From Sinobacterium norvegicum (lineage in GTDB: Bacteria; Pseudomonadota; Gammaproteobacteria; Pseudomonadales; Sinobacteriaceae): a DNA stretch of 64,000 bases. The translations under genes were made by a program, and so were the position numbers. The notes under the pieces were generated by a model. The model saw nothing but the letters and a program-made list of their open reading frames with translations. It searched no databases and had not been told where the DNA came from. Location of the stretch: NCBI RefSeq assembly GCF_923077115.1, contig NZ_CAKLPX010000002.1, forward strand, positions 1-64,000, read 5' to 3'. Each line of letters opens with the position of its first letter. Position 1 is the first letter of the stretch. Of the stretch, positions 25,834 through 33,827 are shown in pieces.

Positions 25834-26697
25834 CTATTGCTCATAGCCAGTTCGATGCCGCTGCTTAATTAACTCTGCACTCTCGCCGAATAGATGTTCA
25901 ACTAGAGAATAGTCTGGATCAGGACAGCGTTTGATCAGGTTTATAAGCAGTTGGTTATCGTTATTCGAATATTTTATGACCGACCCATACCGTTTTAAGC
26001 GCTTATTATCTATAAGTGTACGAGCATAAGCAGGGAAGCCGCTCAAGAAATCATCAAGTTCAATTATAAGGTCATCAGTTAGTTTTATTGCTCGTTCAGT
26101 TATATCTATCAGCAGAGAAAGGTCAGCCGGGCTCACAAGCTCACCAAGTTTCTCTTCGTTCATATTTACATAAGCTTGGCTGCCGGTTTGAGCGATAATA
26201 TGCTCTTTGATCGGTCTTTCTATTTGGTTTCTTTGCTTCCATAACTCCAAGCAGTAGTTATAGTTTAAAATCATCGATCTGATTCTAGTAATTTGGCTCC
26301 ACTTGTTCGGTTCTTCAGGCTTGGCGCTTGCCTTCGGGATTATAAAAGATAAGTCATCATACCTTCCCGTTATCGGAGTGGCGTGGAATAAAATGCTGGG
26401 CACAGCACTAATCCTATGGAAGGGGTTTGCCGTTAATCCTTTTTGATAATTTCCCTTTATCGCTATTAGGGATGATCTCGCTTCCTCAGCCATCAAAGTC
26501 CATTTGTTGGCCGCATTCATCTTATCTTTCTCAATTTGGATATTTTCTTGGTGACGAATCGTAAAGTAGGCTATGCCTGCGCCAAGCATTGAAGTGAATA
26601 ACGCACTTGCAACTGGAAAGACATAATCTTTGAATATGCCTGTCTCATTTTTCAAGCCTTTAATCGCATTAACTAGAAGTTCTGTTTCTTCGTGCAT
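25834..26697 (-). CDS. Hypothetical membrane-anchored protein (cassette gene)
   Basis: 287 residues. One membrane helix near the N-terminus (about 25-47, YVFPVASALFTSMLGAGIAYFTI) is followed by a short coiled coil (HQENIQIEKDKMNAANKWTL) and a mostly helical domain of about 200 residues with no family recognised. Paired with the 142-residue protein downstream, it resembles membrane proteins common in phage-defence or mobile islands, but nothing in the sequence proves that. It is the first gene of array A, and the segment AGCGTTAAAG 23-30 bases before it may be the cassette boundary. Confidence 0.65.
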   Translation of the reverse strand: MHEETELLVNAIKGLKNETGIFKDYVFPVASALFTSMLGAGIAYFTIRHQENIQIEKDKMNAANKWTLMAEEARSSLIAIKGNYQKGLTANPFHRISAVPSILFHATPITGRYDDLSFIIPKASAKPEEPNKWSQITRIRSMILNYNYCLELWKQRNQIERPIKEHIIAQTGSQAYVNMNEEKLGELVSPADLSLLIDITERAIKLTDDLIIELDDFLSGFPAYARTLIDNKRLKRYGSVIKYSNNDNQLLINLIKRCPDPDYSLVEHLFGESAELIKQRHRTGYEQ

Positions 26698-27136
26698 GTG
26701 CGGTACTTTCCTTGTGGGCTTTAACGCTTATTCTACTGACTAGTCGGTAATAACGAAAAACCTAGGAAGAGTCGGTATAACACCCTCATTCCCCCATAAA
26801 GCGGAACGTTCCGCCTATCACCCTTTTCAGTATTGCCGAATTACGCCAGTAAGTAGTTAATATTTATTGTTTATTAGCGAAGCAACTTATTCGACCAAAA
26901 ATGAGCGGAATCGCACTTTTATTAATACCCTCCGCTGCAGTCGGTATAATCTGCCATTTTTATACATTCGTTTATGCCCTTATCTCACTGTAATTACAAG
27001 GTATTCTGAAATAACTTATAGTATTCTCGGCGTTATGCGGAAAAGGGGGGCAATAGTACTCTTTTTACTGTAATTATATGCAGTGTTTCTCGGTCCGACG
27101 AAACCGCCAAATCATACGATATGCCGCCTTACCCCG
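26698..27136. other. Gene-free stretch upstream of array A
   Basis: No coding region is supported. Features seen: AGCGTTAAAG (minus strand) at about 26720, a possible attI- or attC-type crossover box; a perfect 14-base palindrome GCGGAACGTTCCGC at 26801-26814; and GGCGTTATGC near 27032. If the array once had an integrase, it should have lain here; no integrase remnant could be read in any frame. Confidence 0.4.
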
Positions 27137-27449
27137 GCCGCGTAGTCGGTCATTCCCCGCGACTTCAAAAAGCGCAGCGACAGGAGCGGGGTGTGACCGA
27201 CGGAGTGGCGTGCGAAGCGCTAGCCTCAAAAAGCGCAGCCCGATCATGGCGGCGGGGTGTGACCGACGGAGCGGCGTGCGACGTGCCGAACCCGTGTATT
27301 AACCTCAAAAAGCGCAGCCCGGTCACGGCAGCGGGGTGTGACCGACGGAGTGGCGTGCGAAGTGCCGAATCCGTGTATTAACCTCAAAAAGCGCAGCCCG
27401 GTCACGGCAGCGGGGTGTGACTGACGGAGTGGCGTGCGAAGTGCTGAAC
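27137..27449. repeat. 79-bp tandem repeats plus one full family-2 element
   Basis: One full unit (27137-27220) runs from GGCCGCGTAGTCGGTCATT through GACTTCAAAAAGCGCAGCGACAG to GTGTGACCGACGGAGTGGCG. Three further copies of its right half, each starting CCTCAAAAAGCGCAGCCC, begin at 27224, 27303 and 27382, a period of 79 bases. Copies 2 and 3 are nearly identical. The outer arms GTCGGTCA / TGACCGAC pair. The same element occurs singly at 48228, 50034 and 50252. It lies between array A and the DUF2860 gene. Confidence 0.8.
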
Positions 27450-27513
27450 CTGAACCAGGGGGATGTCGGTGAGCTGCTGCATGATTTTCCTGTTTTATTA
27501 AACCCAATAAGGA

Positions 27514-28512
27514 TTATTTAAAATCGTAGTTTAGGCCGGTGGCGACAAAAAGGCCTTGCTGCTCATAGAAGCCGATATTACTGCTGCGGTCATTGAACGA
27601 GGACAGTATTGAATAGCTGATATTGTTCCAGCCAAAGGGTTCGGCATAAAAATAGGCGAGGAACAGGGCGACTTTATTATCGTCTCGTGTTTGCTGAAAC
27701 ACCGGGTTGAAACCGTCGTATTCATGGCTTTCATAAGTCAGGTTGGCAATGACAGTATGGCGCCCCCTGGACGAGACTGTGCCGAGCTCGATACCAAAGG
27801 TATCGAAACTATAAGCCTCGCCGTCAGCTTTTCTGTCGAGGTGGTACAGGGTGGTTGTCATCAGTGTGCCGCGGGCCAGGGGGAAGGTGATGTCGCCGCC
27901 AATATAATAGTAGCGGGAGCCCCGTTGCAGCGCTGCCTGCTCATCGGCACTGAGGTTGAGGCTGGCGCCACTCTGCTCATCCTCGATGTCAGATTCACCA
28001 TAGGCGACTTCAACGCCGAAGGGGGAGTCGACAATACCCTGCCACTTGGCCCTGACCACCGACAACTGTGCCTCTGTTTGGTCTCGCTCCTGCCCGGTTA
28101 AGAACGGGTCGGACCAGGTGTCGCTGTCGATTAAATTAGGCACGTAAGCAATCGTCAGATTGGAGCGTTTTGAAAACAGTCGACGGTAGCCCAGCTCTGG
28201 GCTGAATTGCCCCTGTACCGCCTTGGAGCGACTGACACCCACATAGGCCTGATCGACCAAGGAGTTGAAGGTGTAATAGAGGTTGCCGGTCAGAGCCGGC
28301 AACACCTTGCTGCTGCTGTCGGGGCTGTCCTCGAGGCTGTCGAGGGTTTGTTTGTCGTCATCGCCGGCGGCCATTAATGATTTTCCACCGGTATACATCA
28401 CGCCAAATAAGATGTCTCCCGAAAAACCCGACTCCTCGGGCAGCGTGTTTCTGGCCATGGCCGAGGTTGTCAGCAATGCTGAGCAGAGTAGAACCGAGAG
28501 TGTTAAGCGCAT
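27514..28512 (-). CDS. DUF2860 outer-membrane protein
   Basis: 332 residues with a signal peptide (MRLTLSVLLCSALLTTSAMA). The mature part begins with the DUF2860 opening SGFSGDILFGVMYTGGKS and alternates amphipathic strands with short turns (YYTFNSLVDQAYVGV; LTIAYVPNLIDSDTWSDPF; GTLMTTTLYHLDRK), ending LFVATGLNYDF. The terminal aromatic residue is usual for a beta-barrel. The family is predicted to be an outer-membrane barrel of unknown function. Single gene. Confidence 0.85.
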   Translation of the reverse strand: MRLTLSVLLCSALLTTSAMARNTLPEESGFSGDILFGVMYTGGKSLMAAGDDDKQTLDSLEDSPDSSSKVLPALTGNLYYTFNSLVDQAYVGVSRSKAVQGQFSPELGYRRLFSKRSNLTIAYVPNLIDSDTWSDPFLTGQERDQTEAQLSVVRAKWQGIVDSPFGVEVAYGESDIEDEQSGASLNLSADEQAALQRGSRYYYIGGDITFPLARGTLMTTTLYHLDRKADGEAYSFDTFGIELGTVSSRGRHTVIANLTYESHEYDGFNPVFQQTRDDNKVALFLAYFYAEPFGWNNISYSILSSFNDRSSNIGFYEQQGLFVATGLNYDFK

Positions 28513-28654
28513 TGAAAAACCTATACTGACGTCAAAAAATTATTGTTATAGCCGCTACAAATACTGGCTGTTATACCCTATACGATGGCGGTGAATAGAC
28601 AGACCATCAGCCGGTATGAAATAGCCTGTATCCGCCTCCAACATCGTATGAAAC

Positions 28655-29134
28655 TCACGGTTGATAGCCTGCCGAGGTAATAAACTGACCAAAGGTCTCA
28701 CACCATATAATAACCGTATTAAAGTCGGCGGGGTCGATGTGTTGGGGTACCGACACAATAAAGTTATCGAAGGTGTCGACATCGCCGACGCGTACCATCG
28801 ATGCTTTTAGGCGCTGGAAGTCGGCCTCGGTTTCAACGAACTGCGGCGACAGATACAGCTTGTAATCCGGCCCCGGCGCCAACGTACCCGCCAGTGAAAT
28901 AGTCGCGGTATTAATCGACACCTCACCCTCGCCCCAGTGCAGCGCATCACTGTCGGCGCGCTCACGATCAAACTGGCCGACAAACATACGTGCCGTTGCC
29001 GCCTCGGCAACGGCGGCGTTATCGGGCGCCGTTGGGGCGGTGATAATAGGCAGTAGATAGATACCTAGGGCAAAACCAAAGCCGATGGCGATAAGGTGGC
29101 TAAGAAGTAGTGTTAGTGAGGTTGTTTTCTTCAT
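28655..29134 (-). CDS. DM13 domain protein
   Basis: 159 residues with an N-terminal signal or anchor helix (SLTLLLSHLIAIGFGFALGIYLL) and a DM13 domain at about residues 45-158. The domain reads GEVSINTATISLAGTLAPGPDYKLYLSP, then FDNFIVSVPQHIDPADFNTVIIWCETFGQFITSA, with the conserved cysteine WCE. DM13 domains are thought to take part in electron transfer or redox at the cell surface (domain knowledge). Probably periplasmic. Separate from its neighbours. Confidence 0.85.
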   Translation of the reverse strand: MKKTTSLTLLLSHLIAIGFGFALGIYLLPIITAPTAPDNAAVAEAATARMFVGQFDRERADSDALHWGEGEVSINTATISLAGTLAPGPDYKLYLSPQFVETEADFQRLKASMVRVGDVDTFDNFIVSVPQHIDPADFNTVIIWCETFGQFITSAGYQP

Positions 29135-29243
29135 TCTGCCGGGCTCGGTTTATCGGTTTTAGCGCAGCCCTGCACCAGGGCGATATGCCGAGATGAGGCG
29201 GGCTGACAGAGTGCCAAAATACTGCGTTGGCGATTTTCAGTGA

Positions 29244-29438
29244 TTATTTTTTAGCGAGAAATAAGCCGACGGCAATACAAACGGCACCGCCGATATAGTG
29301 CAGCATGATTTTATCTGAGAACGATCCGGTCAGCGATTTACTGAACTGCGAGCTGACCGAGCCGGAGAGTTGATAGCCCCAAAAAATCAGACCGGCACCA
29401 ACAACAAGCAAGATAATGGAGAGTAATTTCTTATTCAT
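29244..29438 (-). CDS. DUF3185 small membrane protein
   Basis: 64 residues with two membrane helices (LLSIILLVVGAGLIFWGYQL and MLHYIGGAVCIAVGLFLA) joined by SVSSQFSKSLTGSFSDK. This is the exact layout of DUF3185. Function unknown; often near stress or envelope genes. Complete. Confidence 0.85.
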   Translation of the reverse strand: MNKKLLSIILLVVGAGLIFWGYQLSGSVSSQFSKSLTGSFSDKIMLHYIGGAVCIAVGLFLAKK

Positions 29439-29616
29439 GGTCTTTCCCTATATGGATACTCTTAGCCACTATATCGGAATTTTTTATGAAAAAGAAAGCG
29501 GCAATAGAAATTACTCGCTGTCTTTTGGTTCGAGTTGAGGCGATCGCTCGATATCGTCGGCATCATGGCGAGTCGCTAGGCGAACAGCGCGATGATGCCT
29601 ATCCGGGTAAGGGCGA

Positions 29617-30015
29617 TCAGCCCTTGGGCTCGTCCTGCTCAGCCTGCCAGGCATCGATGGCTTCCTTGGCCGACCGAAAAGCATCGACACCGGCCGGCAT
29701 GCCGCAGTAAACCGTCGAGTGTAATAACACCTCTTGAATTTCCTCTACCGTGCAGCCATTGCGCAGGGCGCCGCGCACATGGCCTTTGAGCTCGGTGGTC
29801 GCCTTCAGCGCCGCCAGTGTGGCGATGGTAATCAGGCTGCGGGTCTGCTTGCTGATGGCATCTCTCACCCACACCTCGCCCCAGGCATTGCGAGTGACTA
29901 ATTCTTGTAGTGGCTGGGTAAAGTCGGTGGTGTTATCCAGCGCCTTGTCGACAAAGGCGTCACCCATGACCTCGCGTCTGACCGCCAAGCCTGCCTGGTA
30001 TTTTTCGTTGTCCAT
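29617..30015 (-). CDS. Carboxymuconolactone decarboxylase family protein
   Basis: 132-residue, single-domain alpha-helical CMD protein. It starts YQAGLAVRREVMGDAFVDKALDN, the PcaC-like N-terminus, and has CTVEEIQEVLLHSTVYCGMPAGVDAFRSAKEAID. In PcaC this region makes the 4-carboxymuconolactone site. It has C and H near the same place (LLHSTVYCG), so either decarboxylase or AhpD-like redox activity is possible. No protocatechuate genes are nearby, so PcaC function is not supported by context. Confidence 0.87.
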   Translation of the reverse strand: MDNEKYQAGLAVRREVMGDAFVDKALDNTTDFTQPLQELVTRNAWGEVWVRDAISKQTRSLITIATLAALKATTELKGHVRGALRNGCTVEEIQEVLLHSTVYCGMPAGVDAFRSAKEAIDAWQAEQDEPKG

Positions 30016-30270
30016 GGTTACTGTGTCTCCAATAGAGAGGGCACGGATTCATCCGTGGTTGATGACTGATCAATGGCGCCGAATGCGCGTATTTTTACTG
30101 ACCATAAAGGATTAAACGTTACAGTGGAAGGGCTTTATGATCAGGATAATTGAGGGTGATGAGCCGGTTACTTTTGCCAGCTAATCGGTCGGTCGATGCG
30201 CGCTAACGGTGACGGCAATTGTCGTCACCCGCTCGAGTTATTGTCTTGCTGTGAGAAAAATAACTACCGC

Positions 30271-30612
30271 TTAGCCGCAACACTTCTTGAATTTTTTGCC
30301 GCTGCCGCAAACACAGGGCTCGTTGCGGGCGGGCAGCTTATCGACTTTGACAGCACTTTTTTTGTTGAGCAGGGCGGTTAGCTCGGTGATGGACTCAACC
30401 GCGCCGTCGCTGTCGTTAATGCTGACAACAGCGTGTAGCTGCGCGTCGGCGACCAGGGCTTCAACCTCCTGCTGACGCGCCTGGTTGGTAACCGTTAATG
30501 CCAGCGGGTATTTTTTGCTGCCGGCCTTGCTGCTGGCCTTGGTTTCGTAACCGTATTCAATGTTACTCACCCGCGCATCTTGGCGGCCCTTAAAGAAGAA
30601 TTTATCTGACAT
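30271..30612 (-). CDS. SEC-C metal-binding protein (PBPRA1643 family)
   Basis: 113 residues from ATG 30612. It begins MSDKFFFKGRQDARVSNIEYGYETK, the PBPRA1643-family opening. A short alpha/beta domain follows and ends with the SEC-C zinc knuckle EPCVCGSGKKFKKCCG. SEC-C motifs bind zinc and often mediate contacts with SecB or ribosomes. The family is common in gammaproteobacteria and its role is unknown. Single gene. Confidence 0.87.
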   Translation of the reverse strand: MSDKFFFKGRQDARVSNIEYGYETKASSKAGSKKYPLALTVTNQARQQEVEALVADAQLHAVVSINDSDGAVESITELTALLNKKSAVKVDKLPARNEPCVCGSGKKFKKCCG

Positions 30613-30810
30613 GTTATAACCCAACCGCTGAAAAAATAGGCGGCAACCTGCAATACGCCTGCTGCCACTAAAGGGGCTTAGTTTAGCATATCGGTTGGCC
30701 AGATGGCGTTGAAATCCTGGCGAAGAGCGGCGATGACAGCGATCTCAACCAGTAGTGCATCCCAGACTACATTCGTCTCGAAAAACAGCATGTCTTTGAT
30801 ATAAGCAGGT

Positions 30811-32109
30811 TTAATATCCGCCCCAGATATCTTTGTTCACCGGTGTCTTATTTTTTCGTTTTTTCTTGCCTGTGCCCGCCGGCTTGGCCATCGGTTTTTC
30901 GACCGCCGGCAGCGCATCGATCAGCGCCTGATCGACTTCAAAACCTGCTACTGGCTCGCGCTCGAGTCGAAATTTATTTTTCTTCTCAATAATGTTGAAA
31001 TGATGATAATCCTCGTGGTCGATCAGCGATAAGGCTAAGCCGACTTCACCGGCACGGCCACTGCGGCCAATACGGTGCATATAGTCCAGTGGGCTTCGGG
31101 GCAGGTCGAAGTTGATGACCACCGGCAGCTTGTCGATATCGAGGCCACGGGCGGCGATATCGGTGGCAATCAACACCTCAATTTCGCCACGTTTGAATGC
31201 TTCTAGCACGCGGCTACGAGCGCCCTGGCCCTGATCGCCATGAAACACTTGGGCGCTGATGTCACGCTTGGCGAGTTTTTCAGATAAGTGCTCGCAGCTG
31301 TTTTTAGCGTTGACAAAAATAAGCACTTGTCGCCATTGATGCCGCTTAATTAAGTGGGCTAGAACGGCAGTTTTTTCGCCCTTGTTAACAGTAAAAACAC
31401 GTTGTACCAGGGTGCTGGCATCGGCGCTTTGTAGCTGTATCTCGACCGGCTCATTCAGTAGGCTCTGGGTTAATGCGCGCACCTGTTCAGGAAAGGTTGC
31501 CGAGAATAATAGCGTCTGTTTTTTGTTGGGCATTAAAGCCAGCAGCGCCGATATCTCGTCGCTAAAGCCCAGGCTTAACATGCGGTCGGCCTCATCGAGC
31601 ACCAGGGTGTTAACCCGGTCGAGCTTGATGGCATTGCTTGAAATCAAGTCGAGTAAGCGACCCGGTGTGGCCACCAGAATATCGCTGCCGCCGCGCAATG
31701 CCTGCATCTGGGGGTTGGCGGAGACGCCACCAAAAACCGCCACGGTTTTAATTCGGCCATTAAAATGCACCGCATAAGAGCGAATGCTGTCGGCAACCTG
31801 CTGGGCTAATTCCCGGGTAGGGACCAAGATCAGGCCGCTGACATCATTGCCGGCTTGGCCTGTGCGGTTTGAGCGGGGGGCAGTGTCCTGTTGCTGCGAT
31901 AGCTGCTGCAGCAGTGGCAGGGCAAAGGTGGCTGTTTTACCCGAGCCGGTATTGGCCCCTGCAATCAGGTCACGACCGGCCAATACGCTGGGGATGGCCT
32001 GTGCTTGAATGGGCGTAGGCTGTTGATATTCCAGTTCAGTTAAACGGGCGAGCAACGGGGCGATAAGGCCAAGCTCGGTAAAATTGGCGGCGGTTGTGGC
32101 GGTAGTCAT
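30811..32109 (-). CDS. DEAD-box RNA helicase (RhlE-like)
   Basis: 432-residue ATP-dependent RNA helicase. The Q motif FTELGLIAPLLARL...QQPTPIQAQAIP, motif I ANTGSGKT, Ia PTRELAQQ, II DEAD (VLDEADRM), III SAT, IV IFVNAK, V ATDIAARGLDI and VI HRIGRSGRAG are all present. The short basic C-terminal tail (GKKKRKNKTPVNKDIWGGY) is typical of small RhlE-type enzymes that unwind rRNA or mRNA. It stands alone. Confidence 0.92.
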   Translation of the reverse strand: MTTATTAANFTELGLIAPLLARLTELEYQQPTPIQAQAIPSVLAGRDLIAGANTGSGKTATFALPLLQQLSQQQDTAPRSNRTGQAGNDVSGLILVPTRELAQQVADSIRSYAVHFNGRIKTVAVFGGVSANPQMQALRGGSDILVATPGRLLDLISSNAIKLDRVNTLVLDEADRMLSLGFSDEISALLALMPNKKQTLLFSATFPEQVRALTQSLLNEPVEIQLQSADASTLVQRVFTVNKGEKTAVLAHLIKRHQWRQVLIFVNAKNSCEHLSEKLAKRDISAQVFHGDQGQGARSRVLEAFKRGEIEVLIATDIAARGLDIDKLPVVINFDLPRSPLDYMHRIGRSGRAGEVGLALSLIDHEDYHHFNIIEKKNKFRLEREPVAGFEVDQALIDALPAVEKPMAKPAGTGKKKRKNKTPVNKDIWGGY

Positions 32110-32231
32110 TACGGTAAAAGGCTCAAAGCTAAGATGTCAGCCCTCTATTTTAGCGTATTTATCGGTCACTCAGTGAGTGGAATCGGTCAAAGCCTACGAC
32201 AGCATGATTTGACCGCGGCCAACGGCGCCAT

Positions 32232-33794
32232 TTACTGTTCCGGGTAGCCGGTAATCTCGCGTATCGATTGATACAGCGGCTGCATGCGTTGATACATCTT
32301 CCTATACACCTCCTTATACAGGCGATCATATAACTGCACCGTCGGCTCGTGGGGTTGAAACACATCGCCCAGGCGGGTCATTTTTTCTATTGCCTGTTCA
32401 TAGCTTGGGTGGATGCCCAAACCGACACAGCAATTGATGGCCGCACCGAGGCCGGAGGCCTCAAAGGTATGGGGGCGTTCGGCGGCCATGCCAAATATAT
32501 CGGCGGTTAACTGCATGGCGGCGTCACTCTGTGAACCACCACCGGACACTCTCAGGCGGGTTATCTTGCTGCCACTGCGCTTCTCGATCTGCTCTTTACC
32601 GCTGCGCAGCTCATAGGCTAAACCTTCAACAATGGCGCGATAGACATGGGCGCGCTTATGCACATCGCCAAAGCCGATCAGCGCACCCTTGCCCTCTGGC
32701 CCGGGTTGGCGTACCCCCGGCGACCAGTATGGCTGCATCATCAACCCCATCGAACCCGCAGGCACCTGGTGTAGTAACTCATCGAATAACTGCTCGGTCT
32801 CGACGCCCAGCTCTTTTGCCTTGCGCTGCTCGGCCTGGGCAAATTCATTCTTGAACCAACTGACCATCCAAAAACCGCGGTAGACCATCATCTCGGTGTT
32901 GTAGACCTTCGGCATGGCACCGGTGAAAGGAGGGATAAACGGCAGCGTCTCGACGTATTTTGTGGTCGCGGTATTAATGGTGGCGGTGGTGCCATAGCTC
33001 AGGCAGCCAATATGCGGGCTGATACCGCCAGCGCCGAGCACCTCGCAGGCCTTGTCCGAGGCGGCGGCGATCATCTTAAGCCCCGCAGGCAGGCCGGTGG
33101 CATCGCCAGCCTGTTGACTGATGGTGCCGAGTTGATCCCCCGGCTCGACCAGCTCTGGCATCATGTCGCGAGTCGCGGCCAGCAACGTCCACTTGAGGTC
33201 ACTTTTTTTCGCCCACTGCTGTTTGCGATAATCGTAGGGTAGATACCCCATAGTGGAACCGGTAGAGTCTTTTAGCTGGCCGGTCAGCTTGTAGGTAAGA
33301 TAGCTCGACAGGCTGACATAGTGTTTTGTCTTGGCCCAAATCTCTGGTTGATTCTGCGCAATCCAATTGTCTCTGGCCTTTGCCCGCAATTCTGCGATGA
33401 CATTGCTGAGACCCAGCGCCTTGATCAATATTCCCCACATACCACCGACAGGTTTTTCAATCTCAGCCCTGCGCTGGTCCATCCACACAATCGCCGGGCG
33501 AAGCGGGTTTTTTTGGTCATCCAAATTGATCATGGTATAGCGCTGTGTGGTCAGCGATAGCCCGGAAATTTGATCGGCGCTAACAATGCCCTGGGCCCAT
33601 AATGCCTGACAGGCCTGCGCCAAAGACTGCCAATAATACTCCGCCTCCTGCTCAGCCCAGCCGGGTTGAGTTGAGACGTAGGCCACCAGATCGACCTTGC
33701 TTTTGGCAACGACATTCCCCTGGTCATCAAAGACCAAGGCACGAATACTTTGTGTGCCATTATCAATGGCGAGGACATATTTCGGTTGGCTCAC
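32232..33794 (-). CDS. FGGY family carbohydrate kinase (glycerol/xylulose kinase-like)
   Basis: 520-residue actin-fold kinase. The N-terminal phosphate loop VLAIDNGTQSIRALVFDDQGN and the C-terminal ADP-binding SGGGSQSDAAMQLTADIFG are clear. It phosphorylates a sugar or polyol, and glycerol or a related compound is favoured by the neighbours. It lies 33 bases downstream of the glpD-like gene and is last in a three-gene operon with the FAD oxidase at 35495. Sequence alone does not fix the substrate. Confidence 0.9.
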   Translation of the reverse strand: MSQPKYVLAIDNGTQSIRALVFDDQGNVVAKSKVDLVAYVSTQPGWAEQEAEYYWQSLAQACQALWAQGIVSADQISGLSLTTQRYTMINLDDQKNPLRPAIVWMDQRRAEIEKPVGGMWGILIKALGLSNVIAELRAKARDNWIAQNQPEIWAKTKHYVSLSSYLTYKLTGQLKDSTGSTMGYLPYDYRKQQWAKKSDLKWTLLAATRDMMPELVEPGDQLGTISQQAGDATGLPAGLKMIAAASDKACEVLGAGGISPHIGCLSYGTTATINTATTKYVETLPFIPPFTGAMPKVYNTEMMVYRGFWMVSWFKNEFAQAEQRKAKELGVETEQLFDELLHQVPAGSMGLMMQPYWSPGVRQPGPEGKGALIGFGDVHKRAHVYRAIVEGLAYELRSGKEQIEKRSGSKITRLRVSGGGSQSDAAMQLTADIFGMAAERPHTFEASGLGAAINCCVGLGIHPSYEQAIEKMTRLGDVFQPHEPTVQLYDRLYKEVYRKMYQRMQPLYQSIREITGYPEQ

Positions 33795-33827
33795 AGTGGA
33801 TCCTTTTATTATTATTTTTGCGTTCTG

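Larger units (their letters stand above)
23252..26740 (-). mobile_element. Integron gene-cassette array A (no integrase)
   Basis: Five genes, all on the minus strand, are separated by three attC-type sites. Each site is bounded by CTAAC/GTTAG-like boxes with AACGCC and AACAA core sequences and internal complementary arms. The last gene's stop (TAACAAG at 23252-23258) is itself an attC left half whose other half is missing, apparently cut off by the family-1 repeat. The right edge at about 26720 has AGCGTTAAAG just before the first cassette gene. No integron integrase gene is present, so this is a cassette cluster lacking an integrase. Confidence 0.8.

Noticed and set aside
23252-26740. Integron integrase or its remnant near array A
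   Set aside because: No tyrosine-recombinase motifs could be read in any frame in or around either array.
26867-27073. A 68-codon plus-strand frame upstream of the repeats
   Set aside because: No ribosome site, no domain, composition like non-coding AT-rich DNA.
27078-27507. Overlapping open frames on both strands rich in Arg/Gly across the 79-bp repeats, and possible CRISPR array
   Set aside because: The frames are products of the repeat. The repeated unit is contiguous, about 79 bases, with no alternation of short repeat and unique spacer, so it is not CRISPR.
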